NCBI GenBank assembly: GCA_013002345.1
Contig: JABDKH010000187.1
Span: 1-48,543 of the forward strand
Source of the DNA: Rhodothermales bacterium
GTDB lineage: Bacteria; Bacteroidota; Rhodothermia; Rhodothermales; JABDKH01
Direction of reading: 5' to 3'
DNA: 48,543 bases
Shown: in pieces, positions 40,855 to 48,543 of the stretch
Layout: each line of letters begins with the position of its first letter
Numbering within the stretch: position 1 is the first letter of the stretch
Notes under the pieces: model-generated
Told to the model about the DNA's origin: nothing
Seen by the model: only the letters and a program-made list of their open reading frames with translations
Databases searched by the model: none
Made by a program: the position numbers and the translations under genes

Positions 40855-43800
40855 CTAGAACTTGTATCGAACACCGAGTTGCATCTGCCAGCGCGAACCG
40901 TAGGTACCAGAATCCTTCGTCCGGCTATCAAAGAAATCCGCTTCGGTCGGAGTCCTGTCCGGATCAAATTCCAACTGATACTGCGGCGTGAAGTCACCGC
41001 CGGCTTCATCGACAAAGCCGTTGAACTCCAAGATCTCGGCTCCACCATTGCTACTGCTCGTGAATCCGTTGTAGCGCTGACCCCAGTCCTTGTTAAGAAG
41101 GTTCGTCAGGTTGAAGATATCAAGCGTTATCTCGAGCGTCTGACGACGCCCACCTATGTTTCCCCAGACCTCCTGGGCCAACCGCAGGTCGACGATATTC
41201 TCGAACGGCATCCGGCTCCCGTTGCGCTCCACATACGTGCCGCGACGGCTGCTCAGGTACTCACTGCTGTCAATGTACCGATCAAAAGCGGCCGCCTGGT
41301 CCGCCGGGCTCATATCACCATTCTGGATGAACGTTAACTCGCTGGCACTGTTAGGCACGTAGATCAGTGCATAGTCTCTGAACCCGCCACCGATCGGTGA
41401 ACGGTCGATCGTGTAGTTGTACAGAGCTCCACTTTCCCCCGTGTACAGAAGAGAAACTGTAGTCGCCAGGTTCTCCAAAAACGCCTTGCGGAACGTGACG
41501 CCGGCGAGAATTCTCGAGCCGATCGCGAAATCTGATCGCGACAATTTCGGATTATTCGGAAGCTCGTTCCCTATCTCCACAGTTCTCCAGTTGGAGTTGA
41601 TCTGCGAGGACGTTCCGTCATTGATCACCTTCGACGTCCCATATGTGTACGACAGGTTGAAGGATACCCGGTCACCTTCGGTGATCACGTCGTCGTATGC
41701 ACCCGTTAGCGAAGCTGTTACATCGTAGCTGTAACCTTCGCTCGTGTTGCCGACAACATGAATCGCCTCATAGCGAGGATCGATGAACACGTCCTCGCCC
41801 GCCTCGTCCGTGTAGAACGGGCGACCATCAGGTCCATCCATGTTCTGTACGGCGTCCGGATTCAGATTGAGATTTCGGACGACAATGTTGCTCAGGTTCT
41901 TTGTGTACTGACCCTCGAGGGTTCCGACGAGGCCCGATCCGAAATCGTAGTCGACTCCAAGGCTCGTTCGAAAGACCCTCGGGTACTTGTAGTCTTCCTC
42001 AAACATTTCGAGCCGACCGCTCGGAATGTCTTCCTGCGTCGGATCTACTTCGCTCGATGTCAGACCCTGGCTCGGGTCTGCTACAAATGGCACGGGGTCA
42101 CCGTTGGGCAACGTGGTCCCACTGATGCGACCGACCGTTGCTCCGTTGTTCGTGAACATGCCGCCCGGCCATACAAATGGCACTCGACCGGTGAAGACTC
42201 CCAGCCCTCCGCGCAATTGCACGGTACGGTCGCCGAGAACGTCGTAGTTAAAGCCCACGCGTGGCGATAGATAGATTGCAGCCTTGGGCACCTGGCCCGG
42301 AAGAGCTCCTTTGAGATCCGCCTTTGCCGATAAATCAGGTATTGTTGTTGTCATGACATCCGGAGCGAAGATGGGCTCATCCAGGATCTTCGGAATGTCG
42401 ACACGAATACCGCCTGTCAGGCGAAGCTGCTCGTTCAACTGGAACTCGTCCTGCACGTAGAATCCGAGTTGCATCGCCTTGAACACCCCTGCAGCATTCG
42501 AAGCGTCTCCGGTCTCATCGTCAACAAGGGAGTATCCACGTGTGAAGAACCCCGGCTCTACGGGAGTTCCGCGCAGTGAGGACAGGAAGTCGTCCACACT
42601 GTCATAGTCGTAGACGCCGAAGTTTTGAGCGATGAACAGGTTGTAGATGTCGTAGTACTCGAAGTGAGTACCGAATGTCAGCGTGTGGTCTCCGCGGAAC
42701 CAGTTGAAGTTGTTTGTGACGGTCAGAATATCCTGCTCCAGGATATTGCCCGTAGAGAACGGTTCCGAACCGAAGTGAATCTCACCGGAGCCGTCGTCGA
42801 TGTTCACTTCAGGGAACGGGTCGCCGGCAAAGCCGCGGTCATCACTGACCCGTGTAAAACCTACAATCAGCTTGTTGGCGTAGTTGTTACCGATTGTACT
42901 GTTCAACTCGGCCGCAAGTGAATGCGTCTTGTTCGGAAAGACCTCCGAATTGTTCGAGAACTCGATGTCACTTGCATCACTCTGAAATGCGTCGACGTTG
43001 TCCGACTTCGAATAGCTGTAGCGCAGGCTGACTTTGTTGTTCGGATTCGCGTTCCAGTCCAGCTTTGCGAGCACCTTATCGTCGTCCAGCGAGCTCTTCT
43101 TGCTTCCGTATTCGCCCGGATCGTATCCCGAGTCAAGCAGCGCCTGGCGCAAATTGTCCAGGTCTGCCAGAGACGAGTTTCCGGTGTAGTCTACGTCAAA
43201 CGGCTGCGGTGTCTCTGAACGCAGGATCTCAACATTTGCGAAGAAGAACAGCTTGTTCTTGATGATCGGACCACCCAGGCGAGCACCGAAACGCTGGTTC
43301 GAAAAGTCCGCAACCCTGGTTCTTTCTGATCCAGAACCCAGCAGGGCCGGTGGCGTCTTGCCAACGAAGTTCTCGTTGCGGGTGTAGTAGTATGCGGAGC
43401 CCTCGAACCGGTTTGTGCCACTGCGCGTGACGGCATTTATGGCTCCTCCTGTGAATCCGCTCTGCGAGACGTCGTACGGAGAGAGGTTGATCTGAAACTC
43501 CTCGATCGCATCGATTGCAATTGGGGTGGATCCCGTCTGGCCGCCGTTCGTGCCCTGGGCCGAAAGGCCGAAGACATCATTGTTGACGGCGCCGTCTATA
43601 TAGATCGAATTGTATCGGTTGTTCTGTCCGGCAATCGATATCGACGGACCATCATCATCGTCATTGCCGACGAAGGCGGCCGGCGTCATACGAGCAAAAT
43701 CCGCAAGATCGCGTCCGATCGTCGGCAAACTGTTGATGGTGGCCTCATCGATGTTTCTCCCGACACCAGTCCGTTCCGCGTCGAAGACGCCACGAGCAGC

Positions 43801-44175
43801 CACCACCTCTACCCCCGCCAGCTCAAGAGCGGACTCCGCAAGTACGGCATCGAGACGGTACGTCTCCCCCAGCGTCAGATAGATGCCCCCATAGCTGAAC
43901 GGTTCAAATCCAACAAACGTGACCTCAACTGCGTACGGGCCACCGACGCGCATATTTCGCATCGTGTAGCTACCGTTGATTCCGGTTGAGGCACCGTATA
44001 CGGAACCCGACTCGACGTGGGTCGCGACGACGTTTGCACCCGGCAGCGTCGCCCCGTTTGCGTCCTTCACGACTCCGCGCATACCGGCCGTTGTCACACC
44101 CTGTGCGAATGCCGGCCCGGCCGAAAGGGCAAGTAGCAGAAATCCCATCAACCATTTAACGTTCGGGGTAGTCAT
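40855..44175 (-). CDS. Oar-like TonB-dependent receptor
   Basis: A 1106-residue outer-membrane receptor. A signal peptide ends at PAFAQ (residue 25). Residues about 29-110 are a carboxypeptidase-regulatory-like domain (GMRGVVKDANGATLPGANVVAT, cited in part). The plug follows (about 120-260: LPTIGRDLADFARMTPAAF, then IEEFQINLSPYDVSQSGFTGGAINAVTRSGTNRFEGSAYYY, cited in part). The remainder is a 22-strand barrel typical of the Oar/TonB group, ending in the aromatic-terminal MQLGVRYKF. Members import large or polymeric ligands or serve in secretion; no SusD partner is adjacent, so it is not a classic polysaccharide-utilisation pair. It is preceded by an exact AAAGGAGG ribosome site (44182-44189) and a leader hairpin (44285-44315), suggesting strong, regulated expression. 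Confidence 0.92.
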   Translation of the reverse strand: MTTPNVKWLMGFLLLALSAGPAFAQGVTTAGMRGVVKDANGATLPGANVVATHVESGSVYGASTGINGSYTMRNMRVGGPYAVEVTFVGFEPFSYGGIYLTLGETYRLDAVLAESALELAGVEVVAARGVFDAERTGVGRNIDEATINSLPTIGRDLADFARMTPAAFVGNDDDDGPSISIAGQNNRYNSIYIDGAVNNDVFGLSAQGTNGGQTGSTPIAIDAIEEFQINLSPYDVSQSGFTGGAINAVTRSGTNRFEGSAYYYTRNENFVGKTPPALLGSGSERTRVADFSNQRFGARLGGPIIKNKLFFFANVEILRSETPQPFDVDYTGNSSLADLDNLRQALLDSGYDPGEYGSKKSSLDDDKVLAKLDWNANPNNKVSLRYSYSKSDNVDAFQSDASDIEFSNNSEVFPNKTHSLAAELNSTIGNNYANKLIVGFTRVSDDRGFAGDPFPEVNIDDGSGEIHFGSEPFSTGNILEQDILTVTNNFNWFRGDHTLTFGTHFEYYDIYNLFIAQNFGVYDYDSVDDFLSSLRGTPVEPGFFTRGYSLVDDETGDASNAAGVFKAMQLGFYVQDEFQLNEQLRLTGGIRVDIPKILDEPIFAPDVMTTTIPDLSAKADLKGALPGQVPKAAIYLSPRVGFNYDVLGDRTVQLRGGLGVFTGRVPFVWPGGMFTNNGATVGRISGTTLPNGDPVPFVADPSQGLTSSEVDPTQEDIPSGRLEMFEEDYKYPRVFRTSLGVDYDFGSGLVGTLEGQYTKNLSNIVVRNLNLNPDAVQNMDGPDGRPFYTDEAGEDVFIDPRYEAIHVVGNTSEGYSYDVTASLTGAYDDVITEGDRVSFNLSYTYGTSKVINDGTSSQINSNWRTVEIGNELPNNPKLSRSDFAIGSRILAGVTFRKAFLENLATTVSLLYTGESGALYNYTIDRSPIGGGFRDYALIYVPNSASELTFIQNGDMSPADQAAAFDRYIDSSEYLSSRRGTYVERNGSRMPFENIVDLRLAQEVWGNIGGRRQTLEITLDIFNLTNLLNKDWGQRYNGFTSSSNGGAEILEFNGFVDEAGGDFTPQYQLEFDPDRTPTEADFFDSRTKDSGTYGSRWQMQLGVRYKF

Positions 44176-44181
44176 TTCTAA

Positions 44182-44189
44182 CCTCCTTT
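44182..44189 (-). promoter_or_regulatory. Strong Shine-Dalgarno site of the TonB-dependent receptor
   Basis: On the minus strand AAAGGAGG lies six bases before the ATG at 44175. It is an almost perfect anti-16S match and stands out because most starts here have no such site, which points to high expression of the receptor. Confidence 0.85.
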
Positions 44190-44284
44190 GATTGTCTCCG
44201 GTGGACGGAACGGTCCGACCCGCCCACGTCTGATGGCTCTGATTGATCGAGCGCCGGGATGCGGCTGCCAGACCATCCGTCTCT

Positions 44285-44315
44285 AAAAAAAGTAGCCCTC
44301 CGCCGTCAAGAGGGC
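44285..44315 (-). terminator. Terminator-like hairpin in the leader of the TonB-dependent receptor
   Basis: Read on the minus strand, GCCCTC (44315-44310), nine-base loop, GAGGGC (44300-44295), then TAC and a run of seven Ts. It sits about 110 bases upstream of the receptor start, with no minus-strand gene beyond it to terminate. It could be a transcription attenuator in the 5' leader or a false hit; a six-pair stem is short. Confidence 0.45.
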
Positions 44316-44457
44316 CCCCAAATACGTTGCATATTCTGTTAATAAATGCCGCGCGCGCAATCCAGCTTCTGGTGGCTGTGTGGGCCCTTGGACGCGCCCT
44401 TCAGGATCTGATTCTGACCGCGTACATTGAATGCAAAGATTGAAGGCTTAAACAACG

Positions 44458-44751
44458 ATGTTTACGTTGAAAAATTCCGGCGAGATCGTCTTCTGGATAG
44501 TCGCCCTTGTAACTCTCGCGTGCACTGATCCGGCAGCACCACCGACCCTGGACCTCTGCCTCTTCAAGTGGATTGGATTGGAATGTCCGGGCTGTGGAAT
44601 GGGGCACGCACTGGCCTCATTGCTGCACGGTGACGTCGTCGCGGCCATCGACACTCATCCGCTTTCACCATTTGCCCTGCTCGCCATATCGAGTCGAGTC
44701 GTGCGAATCTGGCCACGTAATCCCGCCACAGGCTCTAACCGTTTGATCTAA
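44458..44751 (+). CDS. DUF2752 small membrane protein
   Basis: A 97-residue protein with hydrophobic segments at about 9-22 and 66-82. The middle has CLFKWIGLECPGCGMGHALASLLHGD (cited in part), matching the DUF2752 signature C-P-G-C-G-x-x-x-A followed by HPLSPFALLA. The cysteine pair could bind a metal or undergo thiol exchange. The function of the family is unknown. It is followed 17 bases later by a TM2-domain gene; these two families are often neighbours in Bacteroidota, which supports both calls. It is divergent from the TonB receptor. Confidence 0.88.
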   Translation: MFTLKNSGEIVFWIVALVTLACTDPAAPPTLDLCLFKWIGLECPGCGMGHALASLLHGDVVAAIDTHPLSPFALLAISSRVVRIWPRNPATGSNRLI

Positions 44752-44768
44752 AGTAAAGGGGGCAGCAT

Positions 44769-45173
44769 ATGTCAGAGGCAATCTCGAAAGCCATTACCTA
44801 CTTGCCGGAAGTTGAAGACGAGGAGCTTCTGCACGTCGCTTCCCTGATCAAGGAGATGGGCGAAGAGCAGGCGCGTCAATTCGCCGCCGTTTACCGGAAA
44901 AGGCGAAAGGACACAACCGTCACTCTCCTGCTCGCAGTCGTCGGTTTTCTAGGTTTTGGAGGGATCCACCGATTCTATCTCGACCAGGTGGGAATGGGGA
45001 TCCTCTATCTGCTGACCGGGGGGTTGTGCCTTATCGGGACGATCGTCGACATGTTCAATCACTCCAGTCTCACCCTGGAGCACAACAAGCGCAAGGCCGA
45101 AGACGTCGCTGTCATGATCCGGACCGCGATTGACGAGGCGCCTTCGACGCGATCGCTGCCGAGTGGCGAGTAG
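44769..45173 (+). CDS. TM2-domain membrane protein
   Basis: A 134-residue protein. A helical N-terminal half (about 1-50, charged) precedes a TM2 domain: TLLLAVVGFLGFGGIHRFYL, then GILYLLTGGLCLIGTIVDMF, two membrane segments joined by the conserved G-x-x-RFY-x-D turn. The family is widespread and its function unsettled. The ATG at 44769 has a GGGGG run about ten bases before it. It is 17 bases after the DUF2752 gene and 28 bases before the start of the sugar-dehydrogenase-type lipoprotein, so all three may be one transcript. Confidence 0.92.
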   Translation: MSEAISKAITYLPEVEDEELLHVASLIKEMGEEQARQFAAVYRKRRKDTTVTLLLAVVGFLGFGGIHRFYLDQVGMGILYLLTGGLCLIGTIVDMFNHSSLTLEHNKRKAEDVAVMIRTAIDEAPSTRSLPSGE

Positions 45174-45201
45174 GGTAGATCACGAGCAGGACCAATCCGT
45201 C

Positions 45202-46314
45202 ATGAGACGTCCTCTCCGAACATGGGTCTTTGTTGCGCTTCTCGCCTCGACAGGCTGCGATCCGAAGTTGACGCCGCAGGAGGGAATTGACCGGATTGTG
45301 CTGCCGGACGGTTTCAAGATCGAGATCTACGCGGACAGCCTTCCTGATGCTCGATCGTTGGCGCTTTCGCCGAGTGGCACGCTATTTATCGGGACGCGCG
45401 ACAACGGTAGCGTGTATGCGGTCCGTGACAACAACGCGGATGGCTCGGCGGACGAGATATTCACCATCGCCCGTAGCCTCACGATGCCAAACGGAGTGGC
45501 GTTCCGGGACGGATCTCTGTTCGTGGCAGAAGTCGATCGCGTCTGGCGATACGACGATATCGAAAGTCTCCTCGCGGACCCTCCCGCCCCTGCATTGATC
45601 ACAGATCGCTATCCGCGCGATACCTGGCATGGGTGGAAGTACATCGCATTCGGACCCGATGGGAAGCTTTATGTCCCCGTCGGTGCGCCGTGCAACGTAT
45701 GCGAGGTCGAAGATCCGTACGGGGCCATCACGCGGATAAATCCCGATGGCTCGGGATTCGAAATCGTGGCGCGCGGCATACGAAACACGGTCGGTTTTGA
45801 CTGGCATCCGGATTCGGACGACCTTTGGTTCACGGATAACGGGCGCGACATGATGGGTGACGATATCCCTCCCGACGAACTGAACCGAATATCTCGTCCG
45901 GGTCCACATTTTGGATTTCCGCACATTCACGCCGGGGGGATTCAGGATCCGGTATTCGGTACGGGTAGATCCGCATCCGAGTTCGTGGCGCCCGTTCAGC
46001 AACTAGGAGCGCATGTCGCAGCGCTCGGGATGGAGTTCTACACCGGCGACAGTTTCCCCGAAGAGTATCGAGGCCAGATATTCATCGCAGAACACGGATC
46101 CTGGAATCGAAGAGACAAGGTCGGATATCGGGTCGCGCTGATTCGTCTCGGGAATGACGGCCTGCCGATCAGTTACGAACCGTTTGCGGTAGGTTGGCTG
46201 CAAGGTCGTGACAACTGGGGCCGCCCCGTCGACCTTGAGCAGATGCCCGACGGCTCGCTTCTGCTATCGGACGACCAGGCAGGCATCGTATACCGGATCT
46301 CGTACACCGGCTGA
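45202..46314 (+). CDS. Sorbosone/glucose-dehydrogenase-type (PQQ-like) propeller lipoprotein
   Basis: A 370-residue exported lipoprotein. The signal ends in the lipobox LLASTGC with lipidated Cys19. The rest is a six-bladed propeller of the soluble-glucose/L-sorbosone dehydrogenase family: LPDGFKIEIYADSLPDARSL near residue 32, GTLFIGTRDNGSVYAV, WHGWKYIAFGPDGKLYVPVG near 143, GIRNTVGFDWHPDSDDLWFTDNGRD (cited in part) near 193, and ending LLLSDDQAGIVYRISY. Members oxidise sugars with pyrroloquinoline quinone, but many relatives lack proof of cofactor or substrate. I start at the ATG at 45202, where the signal peptide begins; an upstream in-frame ATG at 45130 would overlap the TM2 gene and bury the signal. 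Confidence 0.87.
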   Translation: MRRPLRTWVFVALLASTGCDPKLTPQEGIDRIVLPDGFKIEIYADSLPDARSLALSPSGTLFIGTRDNGSVYAVRDNNADGSADEIFTIARSLTMPNGVAFRDGSLFVAEVDRVWRYDDIESLLADPPAPALITDRYPRDTWHGWKYIAFGPDGKLYVPVGAPCNVCEVEDPYGAITRINPDGSGFEIVARGIRNTVGFDWHPDSDDLWFTDNGRDMMGDDIPPDELNRISRPGPHFGFPHIHAGGIQDPVFGTGRSASEFVAPVQQLGAHVAALGMEFYTGDSFPEEYRGQIFIAEHGSWNRRDKVGYRVALIRLGNDGLPISYEPFAVGWLQGRDNWGRPVDLEQMPDGSLLLSDDQAGIVYRISYTG

Positions 46315-46427
46315 TTTCGAGTCTTCCGGAGCCACCTCGCGTTCGTTACGATGCTGCCGGGGTAACTTTTGCCTTACCGCTTCGTCAACCGGAGCATACG
46401 TACCCGAAATAATACACCGCCGCGGCT

Positions 46428-48248
46428 ATGACCAGAACATTCTATTCGAAGGGTCGGACAATCCTGCCTGATCGGACTCGACTTCTGATTCTCGCTCTAG
46501 CCTTCCTGCTTCTACTGTTTACAGGTTCAATATCCAGAGTAGCTGCCCAATCATCCGTCACGGTAGATCTCGGAGCGGGCGAGTTCGGCGAGGTACGCAC
46601 GGCTGGTTTTGTTATTGCCGATGACTCTCGTGTATCTATCGAAACCATCTGTTTCGACCCGAGTGGCGCAAGACCGCTCGCGAGCAAGGCATGGATTCTC
46701 GACGCCAGCACCCGCATGCCCGTGTGGGAATTCAGTACGCACGCCGGTGAGCAAGAAGATCAACACTTGCGAAAGGTGACAGATGAGATTTCGCTTCCGG
46801 CCGGGACATACGAAGTGTACTACGCTTCCTACACGGACTGGAATCGGGGAGATTGGAATCCTCGCGACATTGGCGACATCATCCGGAATGTAATACGGGA
46901 GCTATTTGATCGTCATAACTGGCACAACGACGAGGACTTTGACGAGCGCTTCAAGGAGTTGCAAAGTGAACTGGGTATTCAGATCCGAACTTCGCCCGCC
47001 GGCCGGCCCGTGACGAACGTCGACGACCTTGCCGATGGGTTCCTGTCGACTGCCTTTTTGACGATAACCGGTGTTCCGGATGACCGCTACGTAGCGGAGG
47101 GTTTTGAGTTAAAGCGACCGCTGGACATCGATGTGTATGCGGTCGGTGAGTTCGTACAGGGCGATGCCTTCGATCATGCATGGATTGCGAGTGTCGACTC
47201 GCGGCAGAAAGTGTGGGAGATGAGTTCCGCGAATCTGCAACACGCGGGCGGCGCCGAAAAGAACCGCTTGAGCCGCGACCAGATCAGTCTCGAACCCGGT
47301 CGGTATGCCGCATTCTACAGTTCGGATGGCTCGCACTCCCCCATGGAGTGGAATGCCATACCGCCGTATGACCCCGATTTCTGGGGCCTGACATTGCGCG
47401 TCCCCGATGCCGACGATCTGCGACATATCTCACGCTTCGACTATGAAAACATCTCGCTTGACCATGCCGTTGTCAAGCTTCGCGGACTGGGCGACGATCA
47501 GCACCAGACCGCCGGTTTTTCGGTCGTCCGCCCTCTGGAAATACGGATCTATGCGATTGGCGAAGGCCGCGGCGACCGCATGTTCGATTACGGCTGGATC
47601 GTGAATACCGATACGCGTGAACAAGTGTGGCGCATGGATTATGCATCGACTGATCATGCAGGCGGAGCGAGCAAGAACCGGGTGTTCGACGGGGTCATCA
47701 AGCTGGATGTCGGGAATTACATCGTTCATTTCATAACGGATGGATCTCACTCGTACGAAGACTGGAACTCCGATCGCCCGTTTGACGCGGCCGCGTGGGG
47801 CGTGACAATAGCGCCGGTGGACGCGGACGATTCGGACCGGCTTGCGACCTATTCACCTGCGGACGATCGTTCGACTCTGGCTCGCATTACCGAGGTGATT
47901 GATGGCGAGAACAGAGAAGCAGACTTCACGCTCGAGAAAGAGGGCCGCATCAGGGTTTTTGCGGTGGGAGAAGGAGTGGGCGGAGAGATGTATGACTACG
48001 GATGGATAGAGAACCTTGATGATGGCACCGTCGTGTGGGAGATGACGTTTCGAATGACGGAGCACGCAGGCGGCGCTAGCAAGAACCGCATGGTGAACAC
48101 AGTCTTGATGCTGCCTGCCGGCACGTACCGCGTACACTACACATCAGATGGCTCTCATTCATTCGGCGACTGGAACGACGCTGCTCCGCACGAACCAGAG
48201 ATGTGGGGCATCACTGTCGCGCACGATCGCAGACGCTCGGGCATCTAG
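46428..48248 (+). CDS. Secreted protein of four tandem unrecognised beta-rich repeats
   Basis: A 606-residue exported protein. A hydrophobic segment at about 18-33 and VAAQ/S near 41 form a signal peptide. It is made of four copies of a unit of about 115 residues, at about 42-140 (degenerate), 207-326, 346-463 and 485-598. The last three share, in order, I-x-VYAVGEG-like, (F/Y)DYGWI, VWEM, HAGGA-x-KNR (272-280, 410-418, 546-554), LxxGxYxVHY, SDGSHS (299-304, 437-442, 573-578), DWN and WG(L/I/V)T. Between repeats 2-3 and 3-4 the period is 138 and 136 residues. The unit resembles no family I know; the aromatic-rich strands suggest a beta-sandwich for ligand or glycan binding. It has its own promoter gap of 113 bases and ends at a CTAG shared with the convergent trmH. 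Confidence 0.82.
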   Translation: MTRTFYSKGRTILPDRTRLLILALAFLLLLFTGSISRVAAQSSVTVDLGAGEFGEVRTAGFVIADDSRVSIETICFDPSGARPLASKAWILDASTRMPVWEFSTHAGEQEDQHLRKVTDEISLPAGTYEVYYASYTDWNRGDWNPRDIGDIIRNVIRELFDRHNWHNDEDFDERFKELQSELGIQIRTSPAGRPVTNVDDLADGFLSTAFLTITGVPDDRYVAEGFELKRPLDIDVYAVGEFVQGDAFDHAWIASVDSRQKVWEMSSANLQHAGGAEKNRLSRDQISLEPGRYAAFYSSDGSHSPMEWNAIPPYDPDFWGLTLRVPDADDLRHISRFDYENISLDHAVVKLRGLGDDQHQTAGFSVVRPLEIRIYAIGEGRGDRMFDYGWIVNTDTREQVWRMDYASTDHAGGASKNRVFDGVIKLDVGNYIVHFITDGSHSYEDWNSDRPFDAAAWGVTIAPVDADDSDRLATYSPADDRSTLARITEVIDGENREADFTLEKEGRIRVFAVGEGVGGEMYDYGWIENLDDGTVVWEMTFRMTEHAGGASKNRMVNTVLMLPAGTYRVHYTSDGSHSFGDWNDAAPHEPEMWGITVAHDRRRSGI

Positions 48249-48543
48249 TCGGCTCTCCGGTCGGTTTCTAGCAGGATTTCTTCTGCTCGTTGAACGGCAC
48301 GGAGATAGTACTGTGCGGTTAGTGCCTGCTTTTCCGCCGCGCTCAGATCACCACCGCCGTTTCGCCCACTCGTGCGAGCGAGATGTGCGTGATAAAGCAT
48401 GAGAGCAGCCGCGACAGAGATATTGTAGCTCTCTACGAAACCGATCATGTCGATGCGGCACACGACATCTGACGCAGCCCGAAAATCTTCCGAAACACCT
48501 TCTACCTCGTTCCCCAGAACGATCGCCGTCTTTCGGAGGAAGT
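48245..48543 (-). CDS. trmH: TrmH/SpoU-family RNA 2'-O-methyltransferase (3' part, runs off right edge)
   Basis: The last 99 residues of a SPOUT-class methyltransferase; the N-terminal part lies beyond the window. FLRKTAIVLGNEVEGVS is SpoU motif 2, and CRIDMIGFVESYNISVAAAL is motif 3, with the knot-forming SLNVS-type element seen as SYNISVAAA. The tail AEKQALTAQYYLRAVQRAEEIL, helical and basic, is typical of TrmH, which methylates G18 of tRNA with S-adenosylmethionine. A 23S rRNA methyltransferase of the same family is possible since only the C-terminus is seen. Its TAG overlaps the stop of the convergent repeat-protein gene in a CTAG. Confidence 0.85.
   Translation of the reverse strand, partial: FLRKTAIVLGNEVEGVSEDFRAASDVVCRIDMIGFVESYNISVAAALMLYHAHLARTSGRNGGGDLSAAEKQALTAQYYLRAVQRAEEILLETDRRAD

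Overview
The window looks like a chromosome segment from a member of the Bacteroidota/Rhodothermota lineage, probably Rhodothermales-like. The pointers are a secreted protein with a C-terminal type IX secretion sorting signature (PNPFNP then a GxYLIRV-like end, 4231-4989), an Oar-like TonB-dependent receptor with an N-terminal carboxypeptidase-regulatory domain (40855-44175), the folP-cdaA pair, a fused gamma-alpha 2-oxoacid:ferredoxin oxidoreductase, and moderately high GC. Most starts have no clear Shine-Dalgarno sequence. The placement is inference; there is no rRNA here to confirm it. No insertion sequence, prophage, integrase or CRISPR array is visible, so this reads as ordinary vertically inherited chromosome with some lineage-specific genes.

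Layout. 1-488 holds the 5' part of a GH3-family acyl-adenylating enzyme gene on the minus strand. 667-3109 is a tight plus-strand operon: folP, cdaA (c-di-AMP synthesis) and pcm. It meets, at a shared CTAG stop, a minus-strand pair of EutN/CcmL microcompartment vertex genes (3106-3695). After a gene-free stretch with strong hairpins (3696-4230) comes the secreted sorting-domain protein. 5002-15887 is a run of eight minus-strand genes: mrdA and rodA (cell elongation), tldD, argS, pheA, ftsX, a membrane GAF/degenerate GGDEF protein and deoB. 16291-19383 encodes a very large secreted protein combining an HExxH peptidase-like domain, a TolB-like propeller and an Omp85-like barrel. phzF, pyrD, an acyl-CoA synthetase gene and tRNA-Pro(CGG) with its terminator follow.

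The most unusual block is 24313-28853. Three close plus-strand genes encode a Rieske-thiamine-diphosphate enzyme fusion, an unrecognised 282-residue protein, and a Rieske-glutamate-synthase (FMN/3Fe-4S) fusion. A SWIM zinc-finger gene is divergent from them. Two different redox enzymes that each carry an N-terminal Rieske domain in one transcription unit suggest a dedicated electron-transfer pathway that I cannot match to a described system. It is the leading candidate for something new.

29130-38969 contains an alpha/beta hydrolase, a DnaQ-like exonuclease, a Tat-exported amidase, folA-thyA, a small unknown gene, apaG, a BtpA/SgcQ-family gene, and the two-subunit 2-oxoacid:ferredoxin oxidoreductase. 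39176-48543 is envelope-rich: an Ig-like lipoprotein, the TonB receptor with a leader hairpin, a DUF2752-TM2 pair, a sorbosone/glucose-dehydrogenase-type lipoprotein, a secreted protein built from four copies of an unrecognised repeat of about 115 residues, and the 3' part of a trmH gene running off the right edge.

Together the genes cover folate and thymidylate synthesis (folP, folA, thyA), pyrimidine, nucleoside and phenylalanine metabolism (pyrD, deoB, pheA), cell-wall elongation and division, and ferredoxin- or Rieske-linked redox chemistry.
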